Below are positions 1-6,809 of a stretch of DNA of 20,043 bases, one piece after another. The notes below the pieces were generated by a model that did not search any database, had not been told where the DNA came from, and saw only the letters and a program-made list of their open reading frames with translations. Position 1 is the stretch's first letter. Each line of letters begins with the position of its first letter. The DNA is from Phyllobacteriaceae bacterium. Its GTDB lineage: Bacteria; Pseudomonadota; Alphaproteobacteria; Rhizobiales; Devosiaceae. Made by a program: the position numbers and the translations under genes. Location: positions 1-20,043 of the forward strand of contig JAAZLP010000330.1 in the NCBI GenBank assembly GCA_012799265.1. The letters run 5' to 3'.

Positions 1-320
1 TCGCTGGCCCAGACATCGTCATCGACCATGCCGAGATGCTCGGCGCGGGAAAAGCCCGCATTGGCGATAACGGCATTGGGCGCGCCATTGGCCGCGATCT
101 CTGCTTCGACCGCCTGGCGGGTCGCCTTGGCGTCTGCCTGATCAAAGGTGATGGAGCGGACAAGCGGGAGGCCTTCCAGCTGGGCCGCATCGCGGTCTGC
201 GCCGACGACCTGGGCACCGGCAGCGAAGAAGGCTTCGACGAGGAAGCGGCCAATGCCACCGCCAGCGCCGGTGATCAGCACGGTCTTGCCATCAAGGCGG
301 AAGGGATTTGAGGTGAACAA
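1..320 (-). CDS. Short-chain dehydrogenase/reductase, N-terminal part (cut by window edge)
   Basis: The first about 106 codons of an SDR oxidoreductase, a cytosolic NAD(P)-dependent enzyme on a Rossmann fold. The translation shows the dinucleotide-binding motif TGAGGGIG preceded by GKTVLI near residue 12, an acidic residue after the second strand (GADRD), and the NAG motif (IANAGFS) that closes the cofactor site. The catalytic Ser-Tyr-Lys would lie beyond the left edge. I place the start at a TTG (320-318): no in-frame ATG precedes the Rossmann motif, and a good ribosome site (GGGAGAAG) ends about seven bases upstream. The gene follows a RidA-family gene by 60 bases on the same strand, so the two are probably co-transcribed. 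The substrate cannot be told from this part; the family is certain. Confidence 0.88.
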   Translation of the reverse strand, partial: MFTSNPFRLDGKTVLITGAGGGIGRFLVEAFFAAGAQVVGADRDAAQLEGLPLVRSITFDQADAKATRQAVEAEIAANGAPNAVIANAGFSRAEHLGMVDDDVWAS

Positions 321-380
321 CGCAGTCTTCTCCCATGGAAAAGGCCCGACCGCATGGTCGAGCCGATCAGCGTGCTGGCC

Positions 381-764
381 TCAGGGCCCCTTATAGGCGA
401 CGCAATCGATCTCGACCTTGCAGTCGACCATCATATGGCTCTGAACGGCTGAGCGGGCCGGCGGATGCTCGCCGAAGTAAGATTTATAGACGGCGTTGAA
501 GCTCCAGAAGTCGCGCGGATCATCCAGCCAGACGCCGCAGCGCACCACATGTTCGAGGCCGTAACCGGCTTCCTCGAGGATGGCGATAATGTTCTGGATG
601 GCCAGATGGGTCTGCTCAACAATGCCGTGGCCGACGATCTCGCCGTCCTTCATGGCGACCTGGCCAGAGACGTAGAGCCAACCGCCCGCTTCCACGGCTC
701 GGGCAAAAGGAAGGTTCTGGCCACCGGCGCCTGCTTTTTTGGCCCCATAGCGTTTGATCGGCAT
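381..764 (-). CDS. RidA/YjgF/Rid family protein
   Basis: A 127-residue protein of the RidA (YjgF/YER057c/UK114) family. Members hydrolyse reactive enamine/imine intermediates, and the Arg that binds the substrate carboxylate is visible here in PPARS (Arg104), followed by the usual KVEIDCVA strand with Glu118. The length is normal for the family. An in-frame start six codons upstream exists, but the ATG at 764-762 starts the conserved MPIKRYG sequence and has GGGAG about seven bases ahead, so I use it. Downstream by 60 bases on the same strand is an SDR oxidoreductase, which suggests a small catabolic operon rather than the general housekeeping RidA; subgroup (RidA or Rid1-7) is not resolved. 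An M81 hydrolase gene diverges from it. Confidence 0.9.
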   Translation of the reverse strand: MPIKRYGAKKAGAGGQNLPFARAVEAGGWLYVSGQVAMKDGEIVGHGIVEQTHLAIQNIIAILEEAGYGLEHVVRCGVWLDDPRDFWSFNAVYKSYFGEHPPARSAVQSHMMVDCKVEIDCVAYKGP

Positions 765-785
765 TTTGTTCTCCCACGCCACTCT

Positions 786-798
786 GAAACTGAGTTTC
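786..798. promoter_or_regulatory. Inverted repeat GAAAC-N3-GTTTC, possible operator
   Basis: A 13-base perfect inverted repeat (five-base arms, three-base centre) lies 22 bases upstream of the RidA-family start, inside the 164-base gap (765-928) shared with the divergent M81 gene. Position fits an operator for the leftward operon. The rest of the gap is AT-rich around 855-875, but I see no convincing -35/-10 pair in either direction. No regulator gene is adjacent. Arms this short can arise by chance. Confidence 0.3.
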
Positions 799-928
799 TT
801 TTATGTCCCGCAATCTGCGCCAATTGCGTTGAATCAGGCAAGCGCCACCGCTCAAATGAAAATTAATTACGTGATTGAGCAGATGGCTTGTTGTAGCTTG
901 CCCGCATCGAGACCCGGATCATAGTACC

Positions 929-2386
929 GTGCGCATTTTCACCGCTGCCCTCGCCACCGAAACCAACACCTTTTCGCCGATCGCCATCGACAAGGCCGCG
1001 TTCGATGCCTCGCTCTATGCCAGACCGGGCGAGCATCCCGTGACGCCGACACTGTGTTCGGCGCCGATTACGGTGGGCCGCGAGGTCTGTGCGCGGGAAG
1101 GCTGGACGCTGATCGAGGGGAGCGCGAGCTGGGCCGAACCAGCGGGCATGGTGGCACGCGCGACCTATGAAGAATTGCGCGACGAGATCATCGAACAGTT
1201 GAAAGCGGCGATGCCGGTGGATGCCGTGGTGATGGGGCTCCATGGCGCGATGGTGGCGCAGGGCTATGACGACCCCGAGGGGGATATTCTCAGCCGTATC
1301 CGCGAGATTGTCGGGCCGGAGGTGGTGGTCTGCGCCGAGCTCGACCCGCATAGCCACCTCACGGCCAAGCGGGCGGCGCAGGCCAATTACCTCGTCTATT
1401 TCAAGGAATTCCCGCATACCGACTTTGTCGACCGGGCGCGCGATCTCTGGGACATCACGGTGCGGACGCTCAAGGGCGAGATCAAGCCGGTGATGAGCAT
1501 TTTCGACTGCCGGATGATAGACGTCTTCCCGACGAGCAAGCAGCCCATGCGCGGCTTCGTCGACAATCTCTTCGCGCTGGAAAAGTCGACGCCGGGCCTC
1601 CTTTCGCTCTCCGTCGTGCATGGCTTCATGGCCGGTGACGTGCCGGAAATGGGCACCAAGCTCGTCGCCATCACCGACAATCAGCCGGAGATGGGTGCGG
1701 CACTGGCTGAAAAACTGGGACGTGAGCTCTTTGCCATGCGCGGCACCTTCATGGTGAGCCAGGTGGACGAAAAGGTCGCCGTGGAACAGGCGCTGCAGGC
1801 GGAACAGGGGCCGGTCGTCATCGCCGATGTCTGGGACAATCCGGGCGGCGGGACGGCGGGCGACGCGACTGTGCTTTTGGCCGAGCTCATCGCACAGGGC
1901 GCAACGGGTGTTGCCGTGGGCACGATCTGGGACCCTATAGCGGTGCAGATCTGTTTTGCTGCCGGAGAAGGCGCGGAGATCATGCTGCGCTTTGGCGCCA
2001 AATCGGCGCCGGATACGGGCTGGCCTATCGACAAGCGCGTTACGGTGAAGCGGCTGAAAAAGAACGCACAGATGCGCTTCGGCGACAGCTTTGCCTCGTT
2101 TGGCGATGCGGCGCTGGTGACGTTCGACGGGTTTGAGGTGATCCTCAACACCACGCGCGCGCAGAGCTGGGACAGCAGTCTTTTCAGCGAGATGGGGATC
2201 GACCCGCGGGAGAAGAAAATCCTCCTCATCAAGTCGACCAACCATTTCTATGACTCGTTCTCCAAGATCGCCTCGGAGATCATCTATTGCTCGGCTGGAA
2301 AACCCTATCCGAACAAGCCGGCGGAAACGAATTATCGCAAGGCGCGGCGGGATATCTGGCCGATGGTGGAAAATCCTTGGGGCTGA
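929..2386 (+). CDS. M81 family metallopeptidase (MlrC/microcystinase C-like)
   Basis: A 485-residue member of the M81 family, named after MlrC, the zinc hydrolase that finishes microcystin degradation in Sphingomonadales; most relatives act on unknown amide substrates. Residues expected at the metal site are present with the family spacing: Glu11 (ETNTF), His105 (GLHGAM), Asp139 and His141 (DPHSHL) and His163 (FPHTD). The C-terminal MlrC domain follows, with the NPGGG motif near residue 310. I choose the GTG at 929 because M81 proteins typically begin directly with this RIFTAALATETNTF strand; the open frame extends 18 codons upstream from a TTG without family similarity. The ribosome site is weak. 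The gene is divergent from the RidA-SDR pair and convergent with the next gene, three bases separating the stops. A role in microcystin breakdown should not be assumed. Confidence 0.9.
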   Translation: MRIFTAALATETNTFSPIAIDKAAFDASLYARPGEHPVTPTLCSAPITVGREVCAREGWTLIEGSASWAEPAGMVARATYEELRDEIIEQLKAAMPVDAVVMGLHGAMVAQGYDDPEGDILSRIREIVGPEVVVCAELDPHSHLTAKRAAQANYLVYFKEFPHTDFVDRARDLWDITVRTLKGEIKPVMSIFDCRMIDVFPTSKQPMRGFVDNLFALEKSTPGLLSLSVVHGFMAGDVPEMGTKLVAITDNQPEMGAALAEKLGRELFAMRGTFMVSQVDEKVAVEQALQAEQGPVVIADVWDNPGGGTAGDATVLLAELIAQGATGVAVGTIWDPIAVQICFAAGEGAEIMLRFGAKSAPDTGWPIDKRVTVKRLKKNAQMRFGDSFASFGDAALVTFDGFEVILNTTRAQSWDSSLFSEMGIDPREKKILLIKSTNHFYDSFSKIASEIIYCSAGKPYPNKPAETNYRKARRDIWPMVENPWG

Positions 2387-2389
2387 ACG

Positions 2390-3358
2390 CTACTCAGCCA
2401 CATTGACGACGACGCTGCCGCGCTTTCGGCCGGTTTCGACATAGGCGTGTGCCTTGGGGAGATCGGCCCAGGCAAAGGTCTGGTCGATATGGGGGCGGTA
2501 ATGCCCCACCTCCGCCAGGCGGGCCAGGGTGGCGATGTCCTCGGGCAGCTCGCCGGCGGGTCCGGCAATCATGCGCGTGCCGTTGACCCCTTTGCGCATG
2601 GCACCGAGCATTTCCTTGAGCGTGCCGGCAATGGCGAGATAGCGGCCATTGGGCTTGAGCAGTTTTTGCGCGGCGGCGAAGTCGGTGGCGGCGACAGCAT
2701 CGGCGATGATGTCAAAGCGCTGGGGCAAATCGGCGAGATTTGTGGCGGTGTAGTCGATGACGTGATGCGCGCCTTTTTCGGTCACGAGATCGATATTGCG
2801 GGCGCTGGTTGTGGCGGCGACCTCTGCACCCTGTTGGCGCGCGAGCTGGATCAGCGCCAGACCGACACAACTTGAGCCGCCGAGCACCAGGATGGACTGG
2901 CCAGACTTGAGCTCGGCTTTGCGCAGATAATGCAGCGCGGTCGTACCGCCGAAACAAAGCGCAGCCGCCTGGGCAAAATCGGGGCCAGCGGGCAGCGGCT
3001 GCGTCATTGCCTCTTTTGCGACGGCGAACTGGGCGTGGGCGGCCATCTTCATGCCGGAAAAGGCAAAGACGGCGTCGCCGGGACGAAAGCGGGTGACGCC
3101 CTCGCCAATGGCTTCGACCACGCCGGAAAGTTCGGTGCCGAGCACGGGTTGACGCGGGCCCTTCCAGCCCAGGGCGAGGCGCCCCATGATCCTCATCTCG
3201 GGCGGAAAATCGCAGCCACGCATGCGCACATCGCCGGAATTGACCGTGGTGGCGTGGACGCGGATCAGCAGCTCGCCCTTACCCAGCTTTGGCTGCGGGA
3301 GGTCTTCGAGCGCCAGGGTATCGGGAGCGCCGTAGCGGCGGGCAGTCCAGGCTTGCAT
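2390..3358 (-). CDS. NAD(P)-dependent alcohol dehydrogenase/quinone reductase, zinc-free MDR family
   Basis: A 322-residue medium-chain dehydrogenase/reductase. The N-terminal GroES-like domain carries TVNSGDVRMRG, and the Rossmann domain has GGSSCVG at 160-166 after the LVLGG strand. The cysteine cluster that binds structural zinc in classical alcohol dehydrogenases is missing, which places it with quinone oxidoreductase/zeta-crystallin-like NADPH reductases. The ATG at 3358 has an excellent ribosome site, GGAGG, five bases upstream; the frame stays open 13 codons further, but that part runs into the end of the regulator gene. It follows the Cro/C1-type regulator by 17 bases, so it is likely the last gene of a three-gene leftward unit. 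Substrate unknown. Confidence 0.9.
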   Translation of the reverse strand: MQAWTARRYGAPDTLALEDLPQPKLGKGELLIRVHATTVNSGDVRMRGCDFPPEMRIMGRLALGWKGPRQPVLGTELSGVVEAIGEGVTRFRPGDAVFAFSGMKMAAHAQFAVAKEAMTQPLPAGPDFAQAAALCFGGTTALHYLRKAELKSGQSILVLGGSSCVGLALIQLARQQGAEVAATTSARNIDLVTEKGAHHVIDYTATNLADLPQRFDIIADAVAATDFAAAQKLLKPNGRYLAIAGTLKEMLGAMRKGVNGTRMIAGPAGELPEDIATLARLAEVGHYRPHIDQTFAWADLPKAHAYVETGRKRGSVVVNVAE

Positions 3359-3375
3359 AGAAACCTCCATGCGGC

Positions 3376-3600
3376 TCAGGGGCCGGATTTCTTCCATTGA
3401 AAGACTTCGCCGATCTCGACGCCGAAGACCTCCGCGATGCGGAAGGCGGCTTCGAGGGAAGGCGAATATTTGTTCTGCTCGATGGCGGCGATGGTCTGGC
3501 GGGTCATGCCGATGCGGTGGGCCAATTCCTGCTGGGTCATCTCGCCATGATCAAAGCGCAGGCGACGAATGGTGTTGGTGATGGGGGGCGGTGGAGGCAT
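3376..3600 (-). CDS. Small Cro/C1-type (XRE) helix-turn-helix regulator
   Basis: A 74-residue DNA-binding protein made almost only of one Cro/C1-type helix-turn-helix domain (residues about 6-62). The recognition part reads TQQELAHRIGMTRQTIAAIEQNKYSPSLE, typical of the short cI-like regulators that accompany small membrane proteins. Its ATG shares one base with the stop of the upstream membrane-protein gene (TGATG), so translation is probably coupled; no strong ribosome site of its own is visible. It has no sensor domain, so the signal probably comes from the co-transcribed membrane protein or another partner; that is inference from the gene pairing. Confidence 0.92.
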   Translation of the reverse strand: MPPPPPITNTIRRLRFDHGEMTQQELAHRIGMTRQTIAAIEQNKYSPSLEAAFRIAEVFGVEIGEVFQWKKSGP

Positions 3601-4064
3601 CAGGCATACCGACGATACTGGACGATGATGATGACCTCGCGCAGCACCGCGCAGGTTGCCACCACGAAGAGCAGGAGATTGACCAGCATCACCGCCGTGC
3701 CGCCTGCCGGATCAGCGGGATAATCGACGCGCGCCATGTCGGTCACCCAGCGGCTGGCGAAGACAACGCCGACGATGGACAGCTCAAGGCAGGTCAGCCC
3801 GATGCGATTGGCACGGTGGTCGATGGCCAGATCAAGCTCGTCCTTGGGCGGATCGAAATCCTGCTTGGCATGCCAGGCCGCATAGATCGCCGCGGCCAAC
3901 TGGATCACGACGGCGGCGATAAGGGTTTTGACGAAGCGCCAGAAGAGCTCGTCGCCATCGAGGCTCTGCGTCGCGAAGTCGGACCAGACCGTCCAGAAAT
4001 ACCAGCCGAAGATGATGGTGGAGACGACAACCGATATCCACGCCACCTTTTCACGCATGCTCAT
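3600..4064 (-). CDS. Small four-helix membrane protein paired with XRE regulator
   Basis: A 154-residue integral membrane protein of unknown function. Four hydrophobic stretches lie near residues 8-26, 46-65, 90-104 and 123-143. The loop between helices 2 and 3 is charged and contains KDELDLAIDHRANRIG, resembling the DERD...R.NR stretch found in DUF2178-like membrane proteins; that similarity is remembered, not computed. GGAG lies six bases before the first ATG; a second Met two codons on is an alternative. It leads a leftward unit with a one-base overlap into a Cro/C1-type regulator, a pairing common in bacteria where the membrane partner is thought to modulate the regulator. Confidence 0.8.
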   Translation of the reverse strand: MSMREKVAWISVVVSTIIFGWYFWTVWSDFATQSLDGDELFWRFVKTLIAAVVIQLAAAIYAAWHAKQDFDPPKDELDLAIDHRANRIGLTCLELSIVGVVFASRWVTDMARVDYPADPAGGTAVMLVNLLLFVVATCAVLREVIIIVQYRRYA

Positions 4065-4116
4065 GGGACACTCCGTGCCAAGAATTTATGGCATTGTGTC
4101 GCATATTTCTACCGTC

Positions 4117-4136
4117 ATGTATATTATTTTTTACAT
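4117..4136. promoter_or_regulatory. AT-rich inverted repeat in divergent promoter gap
   Basis: The 147-base gap (4065-4211) between the leftward membrane-protein/XRE unit and the rightward DUF1801 gene contains a markedly AT-rich patch (about 4081-4140) in otherwise GC-rich DNA. Inside it the arms ATGTA and TACAT flank a ten-base spacer. This is where promoters for both directions would be expected, and the repeat is a candidate site for the XRE regulator encoded next door. No clear -35/-10 pair stands out, and part of the symmetry may come simply from AT richness. Confidence 0.35.
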
Positions 4137-4211
4137 TGATGACATCAGGTCGACGTCGTGCGCATTTTTCTTTAACACCGGCCGTGACTTACACTGAGGT
4201 AGGGACGTTCC

Positions 4212-4556
4212 ATGACCAGCGATCCGGTGTCTGACCTGCTCGAAAAGGTCGGCGTCTCACGTCCAACCAATCACGCGACCATGGTCACGCTGCGGGCGCT
4301 GGTGCAGGAACATGCGCCAGAGGCCGCTGAGATGATCAAGTATGGCGGGCTGCACTATGTGCGGACAAAACCATTCTGCGGCATCTATAGCCACGCCAAG
4401 CATGTCTCGCTGGAATTTTCGCGCGGTGTCGACTTTGACGATGGATTGCTGGAGGGCGACGGCCAATTTCGCCGGCATCTGAAGTTCACCGATCCATCGG
4501 CCGTGGATGTCGAACGCGTTGGGGCCTATATCGCGGCCTCCTATCAGCGAGCCTAG
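4212..4556 (+). CDS. DUF1801 domain-containing protein
   Basis: A 114-residue soluble protein of the DUF1801 group (YdhG-like fold). Family-typical sequence includes the stretch around EAAEMIKYGGLHYV, then the FCGIYSHAKHVSLEF strand and LLEGDGQFRRHLKF near the C-terminus. Members are small and of unknown biochemical function. A purine-rich ribosome site (GAGGTAGGGA) precedes the ATG. The gene ends against tadA: the two opposed stop codons share the palindromic tetramer CTAG at 4553-4556. It lies divergent from the XRE/membrane-protein unit. Confidence 0.85.
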   Translation: MTSDPVSDLLEKVGVSRPTNHATMVTLRALVQEHAPEAAEMIKYGGLHYVRTKPFCGIYSHAKHVSLEFSRGVDFDDGLLEGDGQFRRHLKFTDPSAVDVERVGAYIAASYQRA

Positions 4557-5002
4557 TCCCGCAGCTTCTTGAAAAACTCGGTTAGCATGGTTTCTGCCCT
4601 GCCTGCCGACAGGCCGCCGATGACTTCCGGGTGGTGGTGACAGGTCGGTTGATCGAAAAGGCGGATGCCGTTTTCGACGGCGCCGGCTTTGGTGTCTTCA
4701 GCGGCGAAATAGACGCGGCGGAGGCGGGTGTGGGCGATGGCGCCGGCGCACATGGCGCAGGGTTCGAGCGTTACATAGAGGTCGCAGCCATCAAGCCGCC
4801 CGGTGCCGCGTGAGGCGAGGGCCGTGCGGATGGCCAGCATTTCGGCATGGGCGGTGGGATCGCGCAGGGATTGCATGCGGTTGCGCTCGGCCGCGAGGAT
4901 GCGCGTGCCTTCCATGATGACAGCACCAACAGGCGCTTCGCCAAGCGCGGCGGCTTCCTCGGCGAGGGAGAGGGCCAGGTCCATGGGCGATTGGTCGGTC
5001 AT
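4553..5002 (-). CDS. tadA: tRNA-specific adenosine deaminase TadA
   Basis: A 149-residue zinc deaminase that converts wobble adenosine 34 to inosine in tRNA-Arg(ACG), an essential step for reading CGN codons. The catalytic signature is complete: His52-Ala-Glu54 (HAE) and PCAMC with Cys82 and Cys85; Asn41 in the ERNR stretch is also as in TadA. The C-terminal part (FDQPTCHHHPEV) matches alphaproteobacterial TadA better than other CMP/dCMP deaminases. The ATG at 5002 overlaps the upstream gene's TGA by one base, and no strong ribosome site precedes it, so translation is probably coupled. The frame remains open further upstream, but that part lies within the upstream gene. Confidence 0.93.
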   Translation of the reverse strand: MTDQSPMDLALSLAEEAAALGEAPVGAVIMEGTRILAAERNRMQSLRDPTAHAEMLAIRTALASRGTGRLDGCDLYVTLEPCAMCAGAIAHTRLRRVYFAAEDTKAGAVENGIRLFDQPTCHHHPEVIGGLSAGRAETMLTEFFKKLRD

Positions 5003-6708
5003 CAGAAGGGCGCGTAGTCCTCTGGGTCGATGGCGGCTTTGAGCGCATCGAGCTCGGCTTCGGTCCAACCGGGCGGCTGGGTCACCTCATACCAGGCATC
5101 GATATAGTGATGGGGCGAATAGACGTGTCCGTAGCCCACCGGCGCGGTTTGCGCCAGCGCACTGTCGAGCGCAAGCTGGAGGAAGGTGACGAGCGGGTAC
5201 CAATTGAGCGCGGGGGAGACGTCGGGGCCGCGCGGCGCGTTCATCCAGTCCGGCTTGGTCCAGTCGCTTTCGAAGGAGAAGAAGACGATGGGATCGCTCG
5301 CATATTGCAGGAAGACCGTGCGTAGCGGGCCCCAGGCTGGGAGGTCGTCCCAACCGGAGCGGCCAGACTGGTTCATGAAGCGGATGGCAGAATCATTGCC
5401 GAAACGCGGCAGCCAGGCGGGCGAGCCGGGCTGGCGGCTTTCGGTCATGCGTCCCCAGAGCGAGCTGGAGAATGGCGGGCCGGCCCAGAGTGCGCCATGG
5501 AAGGGATCGCCGAGTACATCATAGATCGTGGTGGAGTTCTGCGACGCCAGCGCACCGAGGCTGAGGCCGTGGAGGTAAAGGCGCGGACGGGCGTCCTTGG
5601 GCAGCATGGTCCAATAATCATAGACAGCCGAAAAAAGCGCCTGCGCGGTCGTGGCGCCATAGGTCGGCTCGACCAGCAGCGAGAGCGCGCTGGTGAGATA
5701 GGAATATTGCACGGCGACGGAGGCGACATCGCCGCCATGGAGATATTCAAGCGTATCGATGGCAGCCTGATCCACCCAACCGGTGCCGACGGGCATGATG
5801 AGCACGAGAACCGAGCGATCGAAGGCGCCGATACGCTGGAGTTCGGCAAGGGCGAGATCGGCGCGTTCCGTCACCCTTTCGGCGGAGCGGAGGCCGACAT
5901 AGGTGCGCAGCGGCTCCATGGCGGGCTTGCCGGTGAGGGCCTCGATATCGGCGGCGCTGGGGCCGGACTGGATATAGATGCGGGAATCCTTGCCGATGGT
6001 GCGCCAGTCGATCAGCGATTGGGCGCTGCCGGTGGCGTGCCAGGCCTGGGGCGGGGCATCGCTGGTGGAGACGACCGCGTCGAGCTGCTGGTAGAAGCGG
6101 TCGGCGGCGCGCAGGGCAGAGCGCCAGAAGACGTTGTTGACCAATAGAGCCACAACGATGGTGACAAGAATGGTCGCAAGGACCAGGGCAGCGCGGCGCG
6201 GCACGTGGCGCTCGAGATGTCGCCAGACCCAGCGAATGAGCAAAACCATGACGCGGCCGATGACCAGAAGGATGCTGGCAATCGCCAGCGCAATGGCGGC
6301 GATGACCAGCGGCTGGGTCTCTTCGACCGGCTTCATCGCCATGACGGCACGCACCGAATTCTGCCAGCCATTGGCATTGGCGAGCGCGGTGACGACGAAG
6401 CCGATACAGGCCAGCGCAATGATGAGGCCAAGCGCCCGCGTTACACGGCCCGGTGGCACGCGAAGGCCGAGAAAGCCCCAGAGCCAATGGATGAGATTGC
6501 CCACACCATAGCCGACGGCAAAGCAGCAACCGGAGAGAATGCCCTGAACGATTTCGGTGCGTGGCAGCAGCGACGGCGTCAGGGAGAGGGCAAAGAAGAT
6601 CGAGCCGAGGAGCAGGCCGGGAAAGGAGAAATGCCTGTCCAGCCACTCCCACAACGTGTTGACCTTGTCGGCCAGGGCAATCGGCTTTGGCGCTGCGGCT
6701 GAACTCAT
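5002..6708 (-). CDS. Membrane-anchored alpha/beta hydrolase (Abhydrolase_9 family)
   Basis: A 568-residue protein with two parts. The N-terminal third (about 29-192) has some five hydrophobic helices, including SLTPSLLPRT, a hallmark of the Abhydrolase_9 N-terminal domain. The C-terminal two thirds is an alpha/beta hydrolase with the nucleophile elbow GLSLG (Ser383), a likely acid Asp472 (ASDPIVFFS) and a candidate His528 (GYGHVYSPHHY). Substrate unknown; an esterase or lipase-like activity at the membrane is inferred from fold alone. The gene is divergent from mutL with about 100 bases between starts. It runs into tadA with a one-base stop/start overlap. The ribosome site is poor (TTTGTCCCC ahead of the ATG). 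Confidence 0.87.
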   Translation of the reverse strand: MSSAAAPKPIALADKVNTLWEWLDRHFSFPGLLLGSIFFALSLTPSLLPRTEIVQGILSGCCFAVGYGVGNLIHWLWGFLGLRVPPGRVTRALGLIIALACIGFVVTALANANGWQNSVRAVMAMKPVEETQPLVIAAIALAIASILLVIGRVMVLLIRWVWRHLERHVPRRAALVLATILVTIVVALLVNNVFWRSALRAADRFYQQLDAVVSTSDAPPQAWHATGSAQSLIDWRTIGKDSRIYIQSGPSAADIEALTGKPAMEPLRTYVGLRSAERVTERADLALAELQRIGAFDRSVLVLIMPVGTGWVDQAAIDTLEYLHGGDVASVAVQYSYLTSALSLLVEPTYGATTAQALFSAVYDYWTMLPKDARPRLYLHGLSLGALASQNSTTIYDVLGDPFHGALWAGPPFSSSLWGRMTESRQPGSPAWLPRFGNDSAIRFMNQSGRSGWDDLPAWGPLRTVFLQYASDPIVFFSFESDWTKPDWMNAPRGPDVSPALNWYPLVTFLQLALDSALAQTAPVGYGHVYSPHHYIDAWYEVTQPPGWTEAELDALKAAIDPEDYAPF

Positions 6709-6794
6709 GGGGACAAATGAACCTGACTTGGGGCTGCGGTCAACGGGGCGCGGTGGTGGGGTCGGCAGGGGCAGCGCCCTCCCCTATATTGAGC

Positions 6795-6801
6795 GGAGGA
6801 G
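6795..6801 (+). promoter_or_regulatory. Ribosome binding site deciding the mutL GTG start
   Basis: GGAGGAG lies eight bases ahead of the GTG at 6810. The reading frame stays open 41 codons upstream to 6687, but that stretch has no MutL character and overlaps the divergent hydrolase gene, so this site fixes the start. Confidence 0.8.
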
Positions 6802-6809
6802 AATCGCCC

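Noticed and set aside
863..2245. Long open frame of about 460 codons on the minus strand
   Set aside because: Antisense to the M81 gene, His/Arg-rich composition typical of a shadow frame, no motif.
3359..3397. Thirteen-codon N-terminal extension of the oxidoreductase
   Set aside because: It would overlap the regulator gene, while the ATG at 3358 has a GGAGG site and begins the family-typical sequence.
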